Source: Nitratireductor mangrovi
GTDB lineage: Bacteria > Pseudomonadota > Alphaproteobacteria > Rhizobiales > Rhizobiaceae
NCBI RefSeq assembly: GCF_007922615.2
Contig: NZ_CP042301.2
Coordinates: forward strand, 2,666,001 to 2,730,000
Length of the DNA: 64,000 nucleotides
Reading direction: 5' to 3'
In this document: piece after piece, positions 35,655 through 45,243 of the stretch
How positions within the stretch are numbered: position 1 is the stretch's first letter
Layout: each line of letters begins with the position of its first letter
Position numbers and translations under genes: made by a program
Notes under the pieces: model-generated
The model's database searches: none
Seen by the model: only the letters and a program-made list of their open reading frames with translations
Told to the model about the DNA's origin: nothing

Positions 35655-35902
35655 GAGGTCTGAAAGACAAATCCGTCATCGGGACGCGTGAAGGCGTCCC
35701 GCTGGCCAGGTGGAAGGCAAACCTGTTGGCGATCGGATAGCTGACAAACATTTCTTTCGCCGACGAACTCTGCCTTACTACCCTAGCCGCCGCAATCCCT
35801 CTGCAGCCTATCGATGCTTCGTCAACCTGGCACGCGGACTGGCTGCGAAAGCTCGAAAACGACTCGCACGTCACCAGGCCGGGCGCTAAGGGACGCGTAG
35901 CG

Positions 35903-36934
35903 CTATATGCCCGCACCTTCCCGGTAACCGGTCAGGAAGGCGGTGAGATTGTCGCCCAGCGAATCGCAAAGATAGCCCCCTTCCTGGACTATGACGGCGG
36001 GCATGCCGATGCTGGCGCAGCGTCGCCCGATCTGCCGGAATCCGGCCGTGGTTACGGACAGGCCGCCGAAGGGGTCGCCCTCGAAGGCATCCAGACCCAA
36101 TGCGAACACGACAGCGCCCGGCGCAAACGAGGCGACGCGGCTCAATGCCGCGTCGAGCGTGTCCAGGAAGATCTCATCGCCGGAGCCGCGCGGCAATGGC
36201 AGGTTGTGGTTATAGCCCAGACCGGCGCCTTCACCTCGTTCGGAAGCGTACCCCCAGAAGAACGGATAGAAGCGTTCCGGATCGGCATGAAGGGAAACCG
36301 TCAGCACGTCGGAGCGGGCGTAGAAGATACCTTGCGTGCCGTTGCCGTGATGCAGATCGATGTCGACGATCGCGACGCGCTCGTGAACGCCGCGCAGCAC
36401 CTGCGCTGTTATCGCCGAATTGTTGAGAAAGCAGAAGCCGCCCGCCAGGTCGGCGAAGGCGTGGTGACCAGGTGGGCGGCTGAGTGCGTAGACAGCCCGC
36501 TCTCCATCGCGGACCATGGCGGCCGCCTCGGCGGCTGTCTGTGCGCTCCAGTAAACCGATTCCCAGGTCCGCTCCGATATCGGACAGGCCGTGTCGGTCA
36601 TGTGATATCCGGCCTGGCCGACAGCGGAGCGCGGATAGGAGAAGTCGCGGCGGTCGGGGTGGATGTTCGGGACCACCTCGGCGGATGCGTCTGAGATGCG
36701 CTGCCAGCGTGCATAGATCGTCTCCAGGAAGCGCAGATATTCGGGGGTGTGGACAGCGGCAGCTGGCGCCAGCCCATGATCTCGTGGCTCGGTTCGCTCA
36801 AGACCGGCAGCTGTCGCCCCTGCGAGCAGCCGCTCGGCGCGCTCCGGCACTTCCGGGTTCGGCTGCGGCGCACCCGACGACAGGAAGTGCTTCGGATCGT
36901 GTTGGCGTTGGATCTCGTGAAAGACGAATTTCAT
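35903..36934 (-). CDS. Histone-deacetylase-family amidohydrolase (acetylpolyamine amidohydrolase-like)
   Basis: A 343-residue zinc-dependent deacylase. Active-site motifs are complete: RPPGHHAF (catalytic His pair), GGFCFLNN, DIDLHHGNGTQ (zinc Asp and His), LGLDAFEGDPFG (second zinc Asp) and EGGYLCDSL (transition-state Tyr). The length and GFCFLNN context fit bacterial acetylpolyamine amidohydrolases. It follows a putrescine-type transporter, an aminotransferase and a BKACE enzyme, so it probably removes an acyl group from an imported acylated amine. Confidence 0.88.
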   Translation of the reverse strand: MKFVFHEIQRQHDPKHFLSSGAPQPNPEVPERAERLLAGATAAGLERTEPRDHGLAPAAAVHTPEYLRFLETIYARWQRISDASAEVVPNIHPDRRDFSYPRSAVGQAGYHMTDTACPISERTWESVYWSAQTAAEAAAMVRDGERAVYALSRPPGHHAFADLAGGFCFLNNSAITAQVLRGVHERVAIVDIDLHHGNGTQGIFYARSDVLTVSLHADPERFYPFFWGYASERGEGAGLGYNHNLPLPRGSGDEIFLDTLDAALSRVASFAPGAVVFALGLDAFEGDPFGGLSVTTAGFRQIGRRCASIGMPAVIVQEGGYLCDSLGDNLTAFLTGYREGAGI

Positions 36935-36964
36935 GCTGCTCCCGCCCGTTGCAGAATTGGCTAG

Positions 36965-37897
36965 TCAGAAGGCGACACGGTCGCCGCCCTTGAGATCCAG
37001 CATGGCGCGCGCCTCATGCGGAGCCGCGATCGTAAAGCCCATCTCCTCAAGGATGCGGCGGATACGGGCCACCTGATGCGCATTGTCCGGGGCGAGACCG
37101 CGCCCTTTGCCGTCCGTCAGGTTGTCCTCCAGTCCGACACGGACATTGCCGCCCAGCAGGGCGCCCATCGTTCCGAGCCGCATCTGGTGACGTCCCGCCG
37201 CCAGCACCGAGAAGCGGTAGCTGTCCGCCAGCAGGCGGTCGGCGGTCGCCTTCATGAACACGAGCGCCTCCGGGCTCGCGTCGATCCCGCCCAGTATGCC
37301 CAGCACGAACTGGACGAACACCGGCGGCCGGATCAGGCCCTGCTTCAGATAGTAGGCGACGGTCTGGAGATGGCCCGCGTCGTAGCATTCGAATTCGAAC
37401 CGGGTGCCGCATCCATCTCCCAGTTCAGACAGAATGTGCTCGATGTCTGCGAAGGTGTTCTTGAACACCACGTCACGGGTTGCCTCGAGGAAGCCCTGCT
37501 CCCACTCGTGCTTCCAGCTGTCGAACCGCCCGGCAAGCGGGAAGATGCCGAAATTCATGGATCCCATGTTGAGCGAGCACATTTCCGGCTTTGCGGCCAA
37601 TGCCGGCGCGAGGCGTTCTGCAAGACTCATCTGCGACGAGCCTCCCGTCGATATGTTCACGACGGCGTCGGTCTGCTGGCGGATACGCGGCAGGAATCCC
37701 TCGAAGTGGGCAATCTCAGCGCTCGGTTTGCCGGTCCGCGGGTCGCGCGCGTGAAGATGCAGCACCGAGGCCCCGGCCTCGGTCGCTCCGACCGCCTGCT
37801 CCACCATCTCGTCGGCAGTCACCGGCAGGTTAGGGCTCATCGTCGGCGTGTGGATCGAACCTGTCAGGGCACAGGTCAGGATCACAGGGTCAGCCAT
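36965..37897 (-). CDS. BKACE-family beta-keto acid cleavage enzyme (DUF849)
   Basis: A 310-residue TIM-barrel zinc enzyme: LTCALTGSIHTP, ASVLHLHARDPRTG (zinc histidines), VNISTGGSS, SLNMGSMNFG, FECYDAGHL and GNVRVGLEDNL are all characteristic. The family cleaves a beta-keto acid with acetyl-CoA to give acetoacetate and a new acyl-CoA (Kce is the named example). Substrates vary by clade. Tight spacing to the aminotransferase gene (2 bases) suggests its keto acid arises by transamination. Confidence 0.92.
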   Translation of the reverse strand: MADPVILTCALTGSIHTPTMSPNLPVTADEMVEQAVGATEAGASVLHLHARDPRTGKPSAEIAHFEGFLPRIRQQTDAVVNISTGGSSQMSLAERLAPALAAKPEMCSLNMGSMNFGIFPLAGRFDSWKHEWEQGFLEATRDVVFKNTFADIEHILSELGDGCGTRFEFECYDAGHLQTVAYYLKQGLIRPPVFVQFVLGILGGIDASPEALVFMKATADRLLADSYRFSVLAAGRHQMRLGTMGALLGGNVRVGLEDNLTDGKGRGLAPDNAHQVARIRRILEEMGFTIAAPHEARAMLDLKGGDRVAF

Positions 37898-37899
37898 GA

Positions 37900-39261
37900 T
37901 CAGTGGTTTCCGCGCGGCAGGTCCAGGCGGTCGGAAAAGGCGTCGAGACTGGCGGTGAGCACCTCCATGATCTCGCCGACCTGCTCGCGGCTTGTGATCA
38001 ACGGCGGGCAGACCATGAAGTGGTCTCCCTCCAGACCGCCGCGGGTTCGCCTCGAGTAGATGATCAGTCCGCGCGAATAGGCTTCCTCGACGAGGTGGAT
38101 GTGGGCATCAATCTCTCTTGGCAGTGGCGTCATGAACTCGGGGTCGGACACCAGCTCGAAGGCCAGCAACAGTCCCTTGCCGCGAACGTCGCCGATAAAG
38201 GGGTAACGCGCCTTCAGGCCACTCAGTTCGGCCATGAGAAGATCGCCCACCTCGCGGGCGTTGGCACACAATTCAAGGCGCTCGATCTCCTCCAGAACGG
38301 CCAGGCCGGCCGCGCAGGCAAGGGGATTGCCGGCATAGGTGTAGCCATGCACGAAACCGCCCGCCGCGAGCACCGCGTCTGCGATATCGCGCTGTGCCAC
38401 CATCGCCCCGAGCGGTGCGTAGCCGGCCGCGAAGCCTTTCGACAGAGCCACGATGTCCGGCTTCAGGTCCCAGTGCTCGGCGGCAAGAAAGCGGCCCGTG
38501 CGCCCGGCACCGGACATAACCTCGTCAAGGATCAGGAGGATGCCGTACTCGCGGCAGATCTCGGTAACGCGCCGGTAATAGCTGTCGGGAGCGACAAGCG
38601 CGCCGGTCGCGGCCCCGCCAACCGGCTCCATGATGAAGCCGAGAACGCTTTCCGGCCCCTGCAGTTCGATCTCGTCGCGCAGCAAGTCGGCGTAGCGGAT
38701 GCCGCGTTCCTCCATAGAGAGGTCGTCGCGGTCAAGATAGCAGGTCGGCGCCGGAATCTTCGGCATCTGTCGCAACATGGGTTCGAACGGCCCGCTCATC
38801 AGTTCCATCCCGGTCAGCGCCAGCGCGCCCAAAGTGGAGCCGTGGTAGGAGGGGTAGCGGGAGATGATCTTCCAGCGGCCTTCGCGGCCGGTTGCGACGG
38901 CATGCTGCCGGGCCAGCTTGATGGCGCTTTCCACCGCTTCCGATCCGCCCGAAACGAAAAAGACGCGGTCGAGCCCCTCCGGCATCCTCGATGCGGTCAG
39001 CCGCGCGAGGCGCTCAGCCGGCTCATTCTCGAAATGAAGTCGGTAGGCGAAGGTCGTCTTGGCCATCTGGCTGCGCATGGCATCGAGCACGTGTTCGTTG
39101 CCATGCCCGATATTGGCCACCATGGCGCCGCTGGAGCCGTCGATGTAACGGCGTCCATCAGCATCCCAGATGTAGATGCCCCGTGCCTCGCCGACCAGCG
39201 GACGGCGCTGCCGGGACTGATAGAACAGGTTCGATGGCGGCGGGGAAGCCTGGAGGTTCAT
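37900..39261 (-). CDS. Class III aminotransferase
   Basis: A 453-residue fold-type I PLP enzyme, with DGSSGAMVANIGHGNEHV, FVSGGSEAVESAIKLAR, IISRYPSYHGSTLG, ILDEVMSGAGRTG (PLP Asp) and ALSKGFAAGYAPLGAM (PLP Lys). The class transfers terminal or beta amino groups to pyruvate or 2-oxoglutarate. Between BKACE and a PotA-type ATPase (ATGA overlap), it should act on the imported amine after deacylation. Confidence 0.93.
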   Translation of the reverse strand: MNLQASPPPSNLFYQSRQRRPLVGEARGIYIWDADGRRYIDGSSGAMVANIGHGNEHVLDAMRSQMAKTTFAYRLHFENEPAERLARLTASRMPEGLDRVFFVSGGSEAVESAIKLARQHAVATGREGRWKIISRYPSYHGSTLGALALTGMELMSGPFEPMLRQMPKIPAPTCYLDRDDLSMEERGIRYADLLRDEIELQGPESVLGFIMEPVGGAATGALVAPDSYYRRVTEICREYGILLILDEVMSGAGRTGRFLAAEHWDLKPDIVALSKGFAAGYAPLGAMVAQRDIADAVLAAGGFVHGYTYAGNPLACAAGLAVLEEIERLELCANAREVGDLLMAELSGLKARYPFIGDVRGKGLLLAFELVSDPEFMTPLPREIDAHIHLVEEAYSRGLIIYSRRTRGGLEGDHFMVCPPLITSREQVGEIMEVLTASLDAFSDRLDLPRGNH

Positions 39262-40361
39262 GGGTGCGCTTCCGGCTCCACAAGCGCGCAGTCGCGGCCG
39301 CGCACGATCGCTATGACGCGCTCACCCTGCCTGTAGGGGCTCTCCTCGATCGGATTCAGCGCCTGAAGGGAACGGCCATTGATGTCGACGAAATAACGCG
39401 CCGCCTGACCCTGATAGTCAACGGCGGTTACCTCGGCCGGGAGAGCGAGCGCGTCTGCCGGGAGGTCACCTTCCTGTTGTCGGAGGGTCAGCCTCTCCGC
39501 CCTTATGACGACGGTGGCATCCGTCCCCTTCGCGAAGCCGCTGGCGCGGCCCGCGGGCAGCTGCAGGCTCCCCAATCCGTTCATGGCCACTTCAACGGCA
39601 TCCGCGCCGGCCGTTGCTACCGTGCAAGGCAAGAGGTTCGAGTTACCCAGGAATCGAGCCACGAAAGCCGAGGCCGGCGCCGTGTACACTTCCTCCGGCG
39701 CGCCCATCTGCTCGACATGCCCGGCACTCATCACCACGATGCGGTCGGACATCGCCAACGCTTCCGACTGGTCGTGGGTAACGAAGATCGTGGTTATCCC
39801 AAGCTGCGACTGGATGCGCTTCAGTTCCACGCGCATGTCTTCACGCAGATTGGCGTCGAGTGCTGAGAGCGGTTCGTCGAGCAGGAGCACGTCAGGTTCT
39901 ATGACGATTGCACGTGCCAGGGCGATGCGCTGCTGCTGGCCGCCCGAGAGCTGCCGCGGGTAGCGGTCGCCGACCTGCGGCAGTTGCACCAGTTCGAGCG
40001 CAGCGTTGACGCGCCTCGCGATCTCCTCGCGCCCGACACTGCGGTATTTGAGCCCGAAGGCGACGTTGTCGAATATCGTCTTGTGCGGAAACAGCGCATA
40101 GTTCTGGAACACGATCCCCAGATTGCGCCGGTGGATAGGCACACGGGTGACGCTGCGGCCCTTGATCTCGATCTCGCCCTCGCTGGGGTCGAGCAAGCCG
40201 GCGATCATGCGCAGCGTCGTCGTCTTGCCGCAGCCGGAAGGTCCCAGCAGGGTAACGAAGCTGCCCTCCTCCACATCGAGGTCGAAACGATGCACCGCGG
40301 TCACGTTGCCGAACCGCTTGACGATACCCCTGAGCGCTACTGCGCTTGCTGATTTGGTCAC
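39258..40361 (-). CDS. Spermidine/putrescine-type ABC transporter ATP-binding protein (PotA-like)
   Basis: A 367-residue ATPase with Walker A GPSGCGKTTT, Q-loop FQNYALFPH, signature LSGGQQQRI, Walker B VLLLDEPLSALD and switch FVTHDQ, then a TOBE domain. The GTG at 40361 (MTKSASAVALRG) is chosen, with GGAG five bases upstream; the longer frame runs into the potD-like stop. Last transporter gene of a PotB-PotC-PotD-PotA order. Confidence 0.9.
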   Translation of the reverse strand: MTKSASAVALRGIVKRFGNVTAVHRFDLDVEEGSFVTLLGPSGCGKTTTLRMIAGLLDPSEGEIEIKGRSVTRVPIHRRNLGIVFQNYALFPHKTIFDNVAFGLKYRSVGREEIARRVNAALELVQLPQVGDRYPRQLSGGQQQRIALARAIVIEPDVLLLDEPLSALDANLREDMRVELKRIQSQLGITTIFVTHDQSEALAMSDRIVVMSAGHVEQMGAPEEVYTAPASAFVARFLGNSNLLPCTVATAGADAVEVAMNGLGSLQLPAGRASGFAKGTDATVVIRAERLTLRQQEGDLPADALALPAEVTAVDYQGQAARYFVDINGRSLQALNPIEESPYRQGERVIAIVRGRDCALVEPEAHP

Positions 40362-40424
40362 GTGGGACTCCGCTTGGTTTGAATGGCCGGCGGAGCGCCA
40401 CTGCACTCCGCCATTGCCTCAGCG

Positions 40425-41570
40425 TCAGTAGCCGCGCTCGACCCTCGAATACTGCTTGGACCATTCTTCCTCATTGCTGTTCCAGTAGTCGGCATCGAAG
40501 AAATTGAGGCCCTCCAGCGTGCCGCCGGGATCGAAGGCGGGCAGTGCCTTGACCTTGTCGGAGAGCTCGACCTTGCGGGGATCCAGCGCCGGCGGATAGT
40601 TCTGGCCCTCCGCCACGGCGATCGCCACCTCCGGCTCAAGCATGAAGTTGAGCAACTCCTCGCAGGCCTCCATCGGGCTGCCCTTGATGACGAAGATGCA
40701 TTCCTGCCAGCCGAGGCCGCCGGGCGGGTCGTAGTAGCCGATGTCGTGACCCTGGTCCTGGAGCGCCTTGATGCGGCCGGACCAGCCCTCGGTCACGTGG
40801 ATCTCCTCTTCAGCCAGCAGGCTCATCAGCTCGGCACCCGACGCCCAGTATTTCAAAACCAGGTCGCGGTTCGCCCGGATGGCATCCCAAACGGCCTCCA
40901 CGTCCTCGATGTTGTTGGGATCCTGGTCCGTCTGCAGCGCGCCGTACCAGATGCGTGTCTTCCAGTCGCTCCAGCCGCCGATCTTGCCCTTGTGCGCGGG
41001 ATCGATCATCACCTTCGCGCCCTTCTCCTTCACCTCATCGTCGGAGATGAACTTGCGGTTGTAGGCGATGCTGGTCGTGCCGTAATCGTAGGGAACGGCG
41101 GACAGCTTGCCGTCGGTGATGTTGCGGAACACCTGCTGCAGCGCCGGAATGACGTTCCGCAGGTTCGGGATGTTGTCCTCGTTGAGTTCGGAAGACAGAC
41201 CCAGCGAGTGGTAGCGCGAATAGTCGAACACGCCCGACAGATGCGCGAGGTTGAACTCGCCATCCTGGCTCGCGCGCACCCGCGCCAGATATTCGTCGGC
41301 GCCGCCGAATGTGCCGTCGACCACTGTAATGCCCGTCTTATCGGTATAGGGATTGAACGCGTGCTCGCGGAAGGCTTCCGAAACGATGCCGCCCCACCCG
41401 TCGAACCGGACCTGATCGGGGGTCGCGGCGCGGGCAAACTTGGCAAACGGGCCGCCCGCGACACCGTAGACCGTAGCGGACGCGCCGATCAGTCCGAGGA
41501 ATGTGCGCCGGTTCACATCGCCGTGGCGGTAGCGGTCAAGCAGTCGTTCATAGCGCCTGGTGTTTTCCAT
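40425..41570 (-). CDS. Polyamine-type ABC transporter substrate-binding protein (PotD/PotF-like)
   Basis: A 381-residue receptor with a twin-arginine-like export signal (GDVNRRTFLGLIGAS, cleavage after ARA) and the family 1/PotD fold: FNPYTDKTGITVVDGTFGG, AVPYDYGTTSIAYNRKF, YWASGAELMSLLAEEE, EGWSGRIKAL. The ATG at 41570 is preferred to 41576 because GGGAG then lies about eight bases upstream. Ligand unknown; neighbours suggest an acylated di- or polyamine. Confidence 0.88.
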   Translation of the reverse strand: MENTRRYERLLDRYRHGDVNRRTFLGLIGASATVYGVAGGPFAKFARAATPDQVRFDGWGGIVSEAFREHAFNPYTDKTGITVVDGTFGGADEYLARVRASQDGEFNLAHLSGVFDYSRYHSLGLSSELNEDNIPNLRNVIPALQQVFRNITDGKLSAVPYDYGTTSIAYNRKFISDDEVKEKGAKVMIDPAHKGKIGGWSDWKTRIWYGALQTDQDPNNIEDVEAVWDAIRANRDLVLKYWASGAELMSLLAEEEIHVTEGWSGRIKALQDQGHDIGYYDPPGGLGWQECIFVIKGSPMEACEELLNFMLEPEVAIAVAEGQNYPPALDPRKVELSDKVKALPAFDPGGTLEGLNFFDADYWNSNEEEWSKQYSRVERGY

Positions 41571-41633
41571 CGTCATGCTCCCATTGGTTTTTCAGTGCCC
41601 GCGTTTCCCTGGAGCCGCGGAGCCGTGCTCCTG

Positions 41634-42419
41634 TTATCCGCGTCTGGCCGCCATCCACCGCGCCACACCCATGCCCGCGATCGGGACCGCAACCGTCATG
41701 ACGATCATCACCGTCCCGAGGGCGTTGATTTCCGGCGAGATGGAATTGCGCAGCATCGCGAAGATCTGCGTCGGCACCGTCTCCACGCCTCCCGGCTTCC
41801 AGAACATCGTGCCGGTGATGTCGTCGAAGGAGATCGTGAAGGCGAAGATCATGCCGGCGAAGACGGCCGGCATGAGCAGCGGCAGTGTGACCGTGAAGAA
41901 GGTCTGGATCGGACCGGCGCCGAGGCTCAGCGCCGCCTCTTCGTATTCGCGCTTGATCGCCACCAGGCGCGCCTGCACGACGAGCAGCACGAATGGCAGC
42001 GTGAAGATCACATGTCCAAGCAGCAGCAGGACGAAGCTGCGCGGCAGGCTGAGCCAGCGCAGGAACAGCAACAACGCCACGGCCAGAACCACTTCCGGAA
42101 TGAGGATCGGCGCGATGAGCAGGGTCGAAATCGTGTTCTTGCCGGGAAAGCGATAGCGCACGAGCGCCAGCGCGGCCAGGATGCCCAGCACCGTCGAGAT
42201 CACCGCAGTCAGCGCCCCGAGCAGCAGCGAAATACGGAAGGCGCGCACGATGGCATCGTTGTGCCACAGTTCGATGAACCAGCGCAGGCTCAGGCCCTCC
42301 ATCGGGAAGGACCCGAACTGGCTCGTGTTGAACGACAGCAATACGACCACGCCGACCGGCAGGAACATGAAGAAGTAGACGGCGATTGTGTAGAGCCTGA
42401 TGAGAGACCAGCCCGACAT
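41634..42419 (-). CDS. Polyamine-type ABC transporter permease (PotC-like)
   Basis: A 261-residue inner-membrane permease with six helices (IAVYFFMFLPVGVVVLLSF first) and the EAA loop YEEAALSLGAGPIQTFFTVTLP. Four bases separate it from the PotB-like gene. Confidence 0.9.
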   Translation of the reverse strand: MSGWSLIRLYTIAVYFFMFLPVGVVVLLSFNTSQFGSFPMEGLSLRWFIELWHNDAIVRAFRISLLLGALTAVISTVLGILAALALVRYRFPGKNTISTLLIAPILIPEVVLAVALLLFLRWLSLPRSFVLLLLGHVIFTLPFVLLVVQARLVAIKREYEEAALSLGAGPIQTFFTVTLPLLMPAVFAGMIFAFTISFDDITGTMFWKPGGVETVPTQIFAMLRNSISPEINALGTVMIVMTVAVPIAGMGVARWMAARRG

Positions 42420-42423
42420 CGCC

Positions 42424-43290
42424 CTACCCGAACGACTTGGCGATCTGGCCGATCCCGACCAGGCGGTTGTAGACGGCCACGATGCCGCCGAGAATGATCA
42501 GCAGCACGATCGACAGGGCCGATCCAAGCGGCCAGTTGAGCTGCGTGATGATCGCCTCGAATACCAGGTTGGCGAACATGGCGTCACGCGGCCCACCCAG
42601 CACCAGCGGCGTGATGTAGGTTCCGGCGGCGAGGACGAAACAGAGGAGGCCGCCGGCAGCGAGCCCCGGTAGCGACAGCGGCAGCGTCACCTCGCGGAAC
42701 GTCTGCATGCTGCTGGCGCCCAGCGACCGGGAGGCGTCGGCGAGATTGGGGTCGATTGCGTCGAGGCTGACATAGACGTTGAGCACCATGAAGGGCAGCA
42801 GGAAGTGCACCAGTCCGAGGATGACCGTCGCCTCGTTGTAGAGCATCTGGATCGGTTCGGAGATGATGCCGGTCGCCACCAGCAGTTGGTTCAGCGCTCC
42901 CGAAACGCCGAGGATGTTGATCCACGACATGGTGCGGATGATGTAGCTGATCCAAAAGGGCAGGATCAGCAACAGAAGCAGCAACGTCTTGTGGCGTGTC
43001 CGCGAAGTCGCGATGAAATAGGCCGGCACGTAGCCCAAGACCGCACAGGACAGGGTGGTGATGGCGGCGATCCGCAGGGTGGAAAGCAGGATGTCCCTGT
43101 AGAAGGGATCGCTCAGCACTTCCTGCCAGTTGTCGAGGTGGAAGCCGGGAACCTCCGCACCCGTCGCCGAGCGCAGCCAGAACGAATAGACGATGACGAA
43201 GAAGACCGGAACGACGAGCAGAAATCCGATCGCTCCGAGCGCCGGTGACAGCAATATCCAGGGACGCGCCGCGCCCGCCGTTTCACCCAT
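42424..43290 (-). CDS. Polyamine-type ABC transporter permease (PotB-like)
   Basis: A 288-residue inner-membrane permease with six helices and the EAA-like loop LADASRSLGASSMQTFREVTLP. First gene of the operon running down to the deacylase; divergent from the LysR gene. Confidence 0.9.
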   Translation of the reverse strand: MGETAGAARPWILLSPALGAIGFLLVVPVFFVIVYSFWLRSATGAEVPGFHLDNWQEVLSDPFYRDILLSTLRIAAITTLSCAVLGYVPAYFIATSRTRHKTLLLLLLILPFWISYIIRTMSWINILGVSGALNQLLVATGIISEPIQMLYNEATVILGLVHFLLPFMVLNVYVSLDAIDPNLADASRSLGASSMQTFREVTLPLSLPGLAAGGLLCFVLAAGTYITPLVLGGPRDAMFANLVFEAIITQLNWPLGSALSIVLLIILGGIVAVYNRLVGIGQIAKSFG

Positions 43291-43364
43291 TGGCTCCCAT
43301 CCGCCTCTTGCCGACCGTTCCCTGTGGCCTGTTCAAGGGTCGTCAAAAGTGTGATCCGCGCGGC

Positions 43365-43416
43365 AGCATTCTCAAGACGCATAATGACAATGGTGGCTAT
43401 AGTTTCCGGGAATGCT
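43365..43416. promoter_or_regulatory. Inverted repeat in the LysR-transporter intergenic region
   Basis: AGCATTC (43365-43371) and GAATGCT (43410-43416) are perfect inverted 7-mers 38 bases apart, with CTATAG (43397-43402) between. LysR proteins often bind separated dyads; assignment is inference. Confidence 0.4.
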
Positions 43417-43430
43417 ACAGTGCGACCGCC

Positions 43431-44411
43431 ATGAGAGATCACCTCGCCACCCCGCCTTCACCCGCCGGCCGTATGGTCTGGAACCTCGACTGGAACCTGA
43501 TCCGGACTTTCCTCGTGATCGTCGAGCGCGGCGGCATCACGGCCGCCGCCAACGCCCTCCTGCTCAAGCAGCCCAGCGTTTCCAACGCGCTGCGCCGGCT
43601 GGAGGGCCACCTGTCAAAGCGGCTTATCCTCCGCGGGCCCGGTCAGTTCGAAGTTACCCCCGCCGGGCGCCTGCTCTACAACGAGGCGATTGAGATTTTC
43701 GGCAGCATTTCCCGACTTGGCACGCTGATCAGGGACATGGAAGAGGAAGTGTCCGGCCACGTCACGCTCGCCATGGCAAGCCACGTCGTCTCGCCGGTGC
43801 TCGACGAGGTGCTGTCCCGGTTTCATCAGCGGCACAGGTTCGCCACGCTGGCAATCGATGTCATGACCAGCCGTGATGTCATTCAGACCGTTCGGCAACG
43901 CCAGGCGAGTCTCGGCATCGGCCTCGTTCACGAGAAGCACCCGCATCTCAACTATCTGCGCCTCTTCCGGGAATATTTCGGTTTCTATTGCGGTCCGCGA
44001 CACCGGCTTTTCGGCAACGATAGCCTGTCGCTCGCGGACCTGCGTGGTGAAACCTTCGTCTCGTTCAAGACGGATCGCCTGACCGATGCGCTGCGACCGG
44101 TGGCGCTGCTGCGCGCCCAGGCCGAACTCAAAGACAGCATCGTCGGCGTTTCGTCCAGCCTGGAGGAGGTACGCCGCATGATCCAGGCCGGCCTTGGCAT
44201 CGGCCCGTTACCGGTTCATGTGGCACAGCGCGACGTGGAAGCCGGCCTGCTGTGGCGGCTGCCGCCCTACGACGATCCGCCGGCGATCGATATCCACATC
44301 GTCACCAATCCGGGCACACGCATGAACCGCGCCGAAGCGAATCTCATCGAAATGCTTCGAGAGGCCGTCGCCCGCGTGCCGTTCGCGGAGCGCGACTATC
44401 GCCAGCGATGA
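43431..44411 (+). CDS. LysR-family transcriptional regulator
   Basis: A 326-residue regulator: winged helix (LIRTFLVIVERGGITAAANALL, KQPSVSNALRRLEGHL) and a periplasmic-binding-like effector domain (SGHVTLAMASHVV, GIGLVHEKHPHLNYL, IQAGLGIGPLPVHVA). Starting at ATG 43473 (MVWNLDWNLIRTF) is possible and more typical in length. Divergent from the polyamine-type operon and likely its activator. Confidence 0.9.
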   Translation: MRDHLATPPSPAGRMVWNLDWNLIRTFLVIVERGGITAAANALLLKQPSVSNALRRLEGHLSKRLILRGPGQFEVTPAGRLLYNEAIEIFGSISRLGTLIRDMEEEVSGHVTLAMASHVVSPVLDEVLSRFHQRHRFATLAIDVMTSRDVIQTVRQRQASLGIGLVHEKHPHLNYLRLFREYFGFYCGPRHRLFGNDSLSLADLRGETFVSFKTDRLTDALRPVALLRAQAELKDSIVGVSSSLEEVRRMIQAGLGIGPLPVHVAQRDVEAGLLWRLPPYDDPPAIDIHIVTNPGTRMNRAEANLIEMLREAVARVPFAERDYRQR

Positions 44412-44432
44412 GGACCGTTCTATCCGCCAGAC

Positions 44433-45227
44433 CTACGTTCTCGGCAGGCCCACATTTGCGTTCTCCGCCACCACCGGATTTGTGAGCACGCCAACGCCCT
44501 GCACCCAGACATCGACATTGTCACCGGGCACTACCGGCCCGACGCCCGACGGGGTGCCTGTGAGGATTACGTCGCCTGGTTGAAGGGTCACTGCAGAACT
44601 GAGATAGGAGACAAGCTGCGGCACGCCGAACAGCAGGTCCGACGTCGAACTCGCCTGGCGGTCGATTCCACTCACCCGCGCGCCGAGCATCAGGTTCGAC
44701 GGATCGAGCCCGGTCGCGATCACCGGACCTAGCGGGCAGAAGCTGTCGAACCCTTTCCCGATCAGCAACGCCCCCTGGTCCATCTCCTCCTTCTGAATGA
44801 CGCGCTCCGACACGTCATTGGCGCAGGTAAAACCCAGCACATGGTCAAGCGCGCTATCGACGGGCACTCGTCGCCCGGCGCGGCCAATGACCACCGCCAG
44901 CTCCGCTTCGAAGTGCACGTTCGAGCCTTCACGCGGGTAGACGATCGGCTCGCCTGGGCCGACAACCGTATTGGACGGCTTCATGAAGAACAGCGGACGC
45001 ACGGGAGGCTTCGCACCGGACTCCTCGATGTGCGCGATGTAGTTCAGACCCACACCAAAGATTCTGGGCGCCTCGACCGGTGCCAGCAGGATGGCGTCGG
45101 CCACGGCGTCGGTAACTCCGGAGGACTCGAGCGTTTCGAACGGCGAGCGCGCGAGCCGGTTCAGCCGATCGCCTTCGAGGATGCCGTGATGAGTGCCATC
45201 ATCAAGCCGGTACCGCGCGATAAGCAA
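44433..45227 (-). CDS. FAH-family hydrolase/isomerase (short type)
   Basis: A 264-residue fumarylacetoacetate hydrolase family enzyme with GVGLNYIAHIEESG, NVHFEAELAVVIGRAG (two metal glutamates), GFTCANDVSERVIQ, GKGFDSFCPLGPVI and LTGTPSGVG. The start is a TTG at 45227 with AGGAG eight bases upstream; no ATG fits the conserved N-terminus. Such enzymes hydrolyse or isomerise 2,4-dioxo or 2-keto acids. The neighbours suggest a sugar-acid breakdown product as substrate. Confidence 0.85.
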   Translation of the reverse strand: MLIARYRLDDGTHHGILEGDRLNRLARSPFETLESSGVTDAVADAILLAPVEAPRIFGVGLNYIAHIEESGAKPPVRPLFFMKPSNTVVGPGEPIVYPREGSNVHFEAELAVVIGRAGRRVPVDSALDHVLGFTCANDVSERVIQKEEMDQGALLIGKGFDSFCPLGPVIATGLDPSNLMLGARVSGIDRQASSTSDLLFGVPQLVSYLSSAVTLQPGDVILTGTPSGVGPVVPGDNVDVWVQGVGVLTNPVVAENANVGLPRT

Positions 45228-45243
45228 TTCGTTTCTCCTGATT

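Noticed and set aside
35655..35902. Continuation of the crotonase gene upstream of its remnant
   Set aside because: None of the three minus-strand frames gives a recognisable crotonase core, so only the C-terminal remnant is called.
36100..36700. Plus-strand open frames inside the deacylase gene
   Set aside because: Antisense shadows of conserved zinc-site codons.
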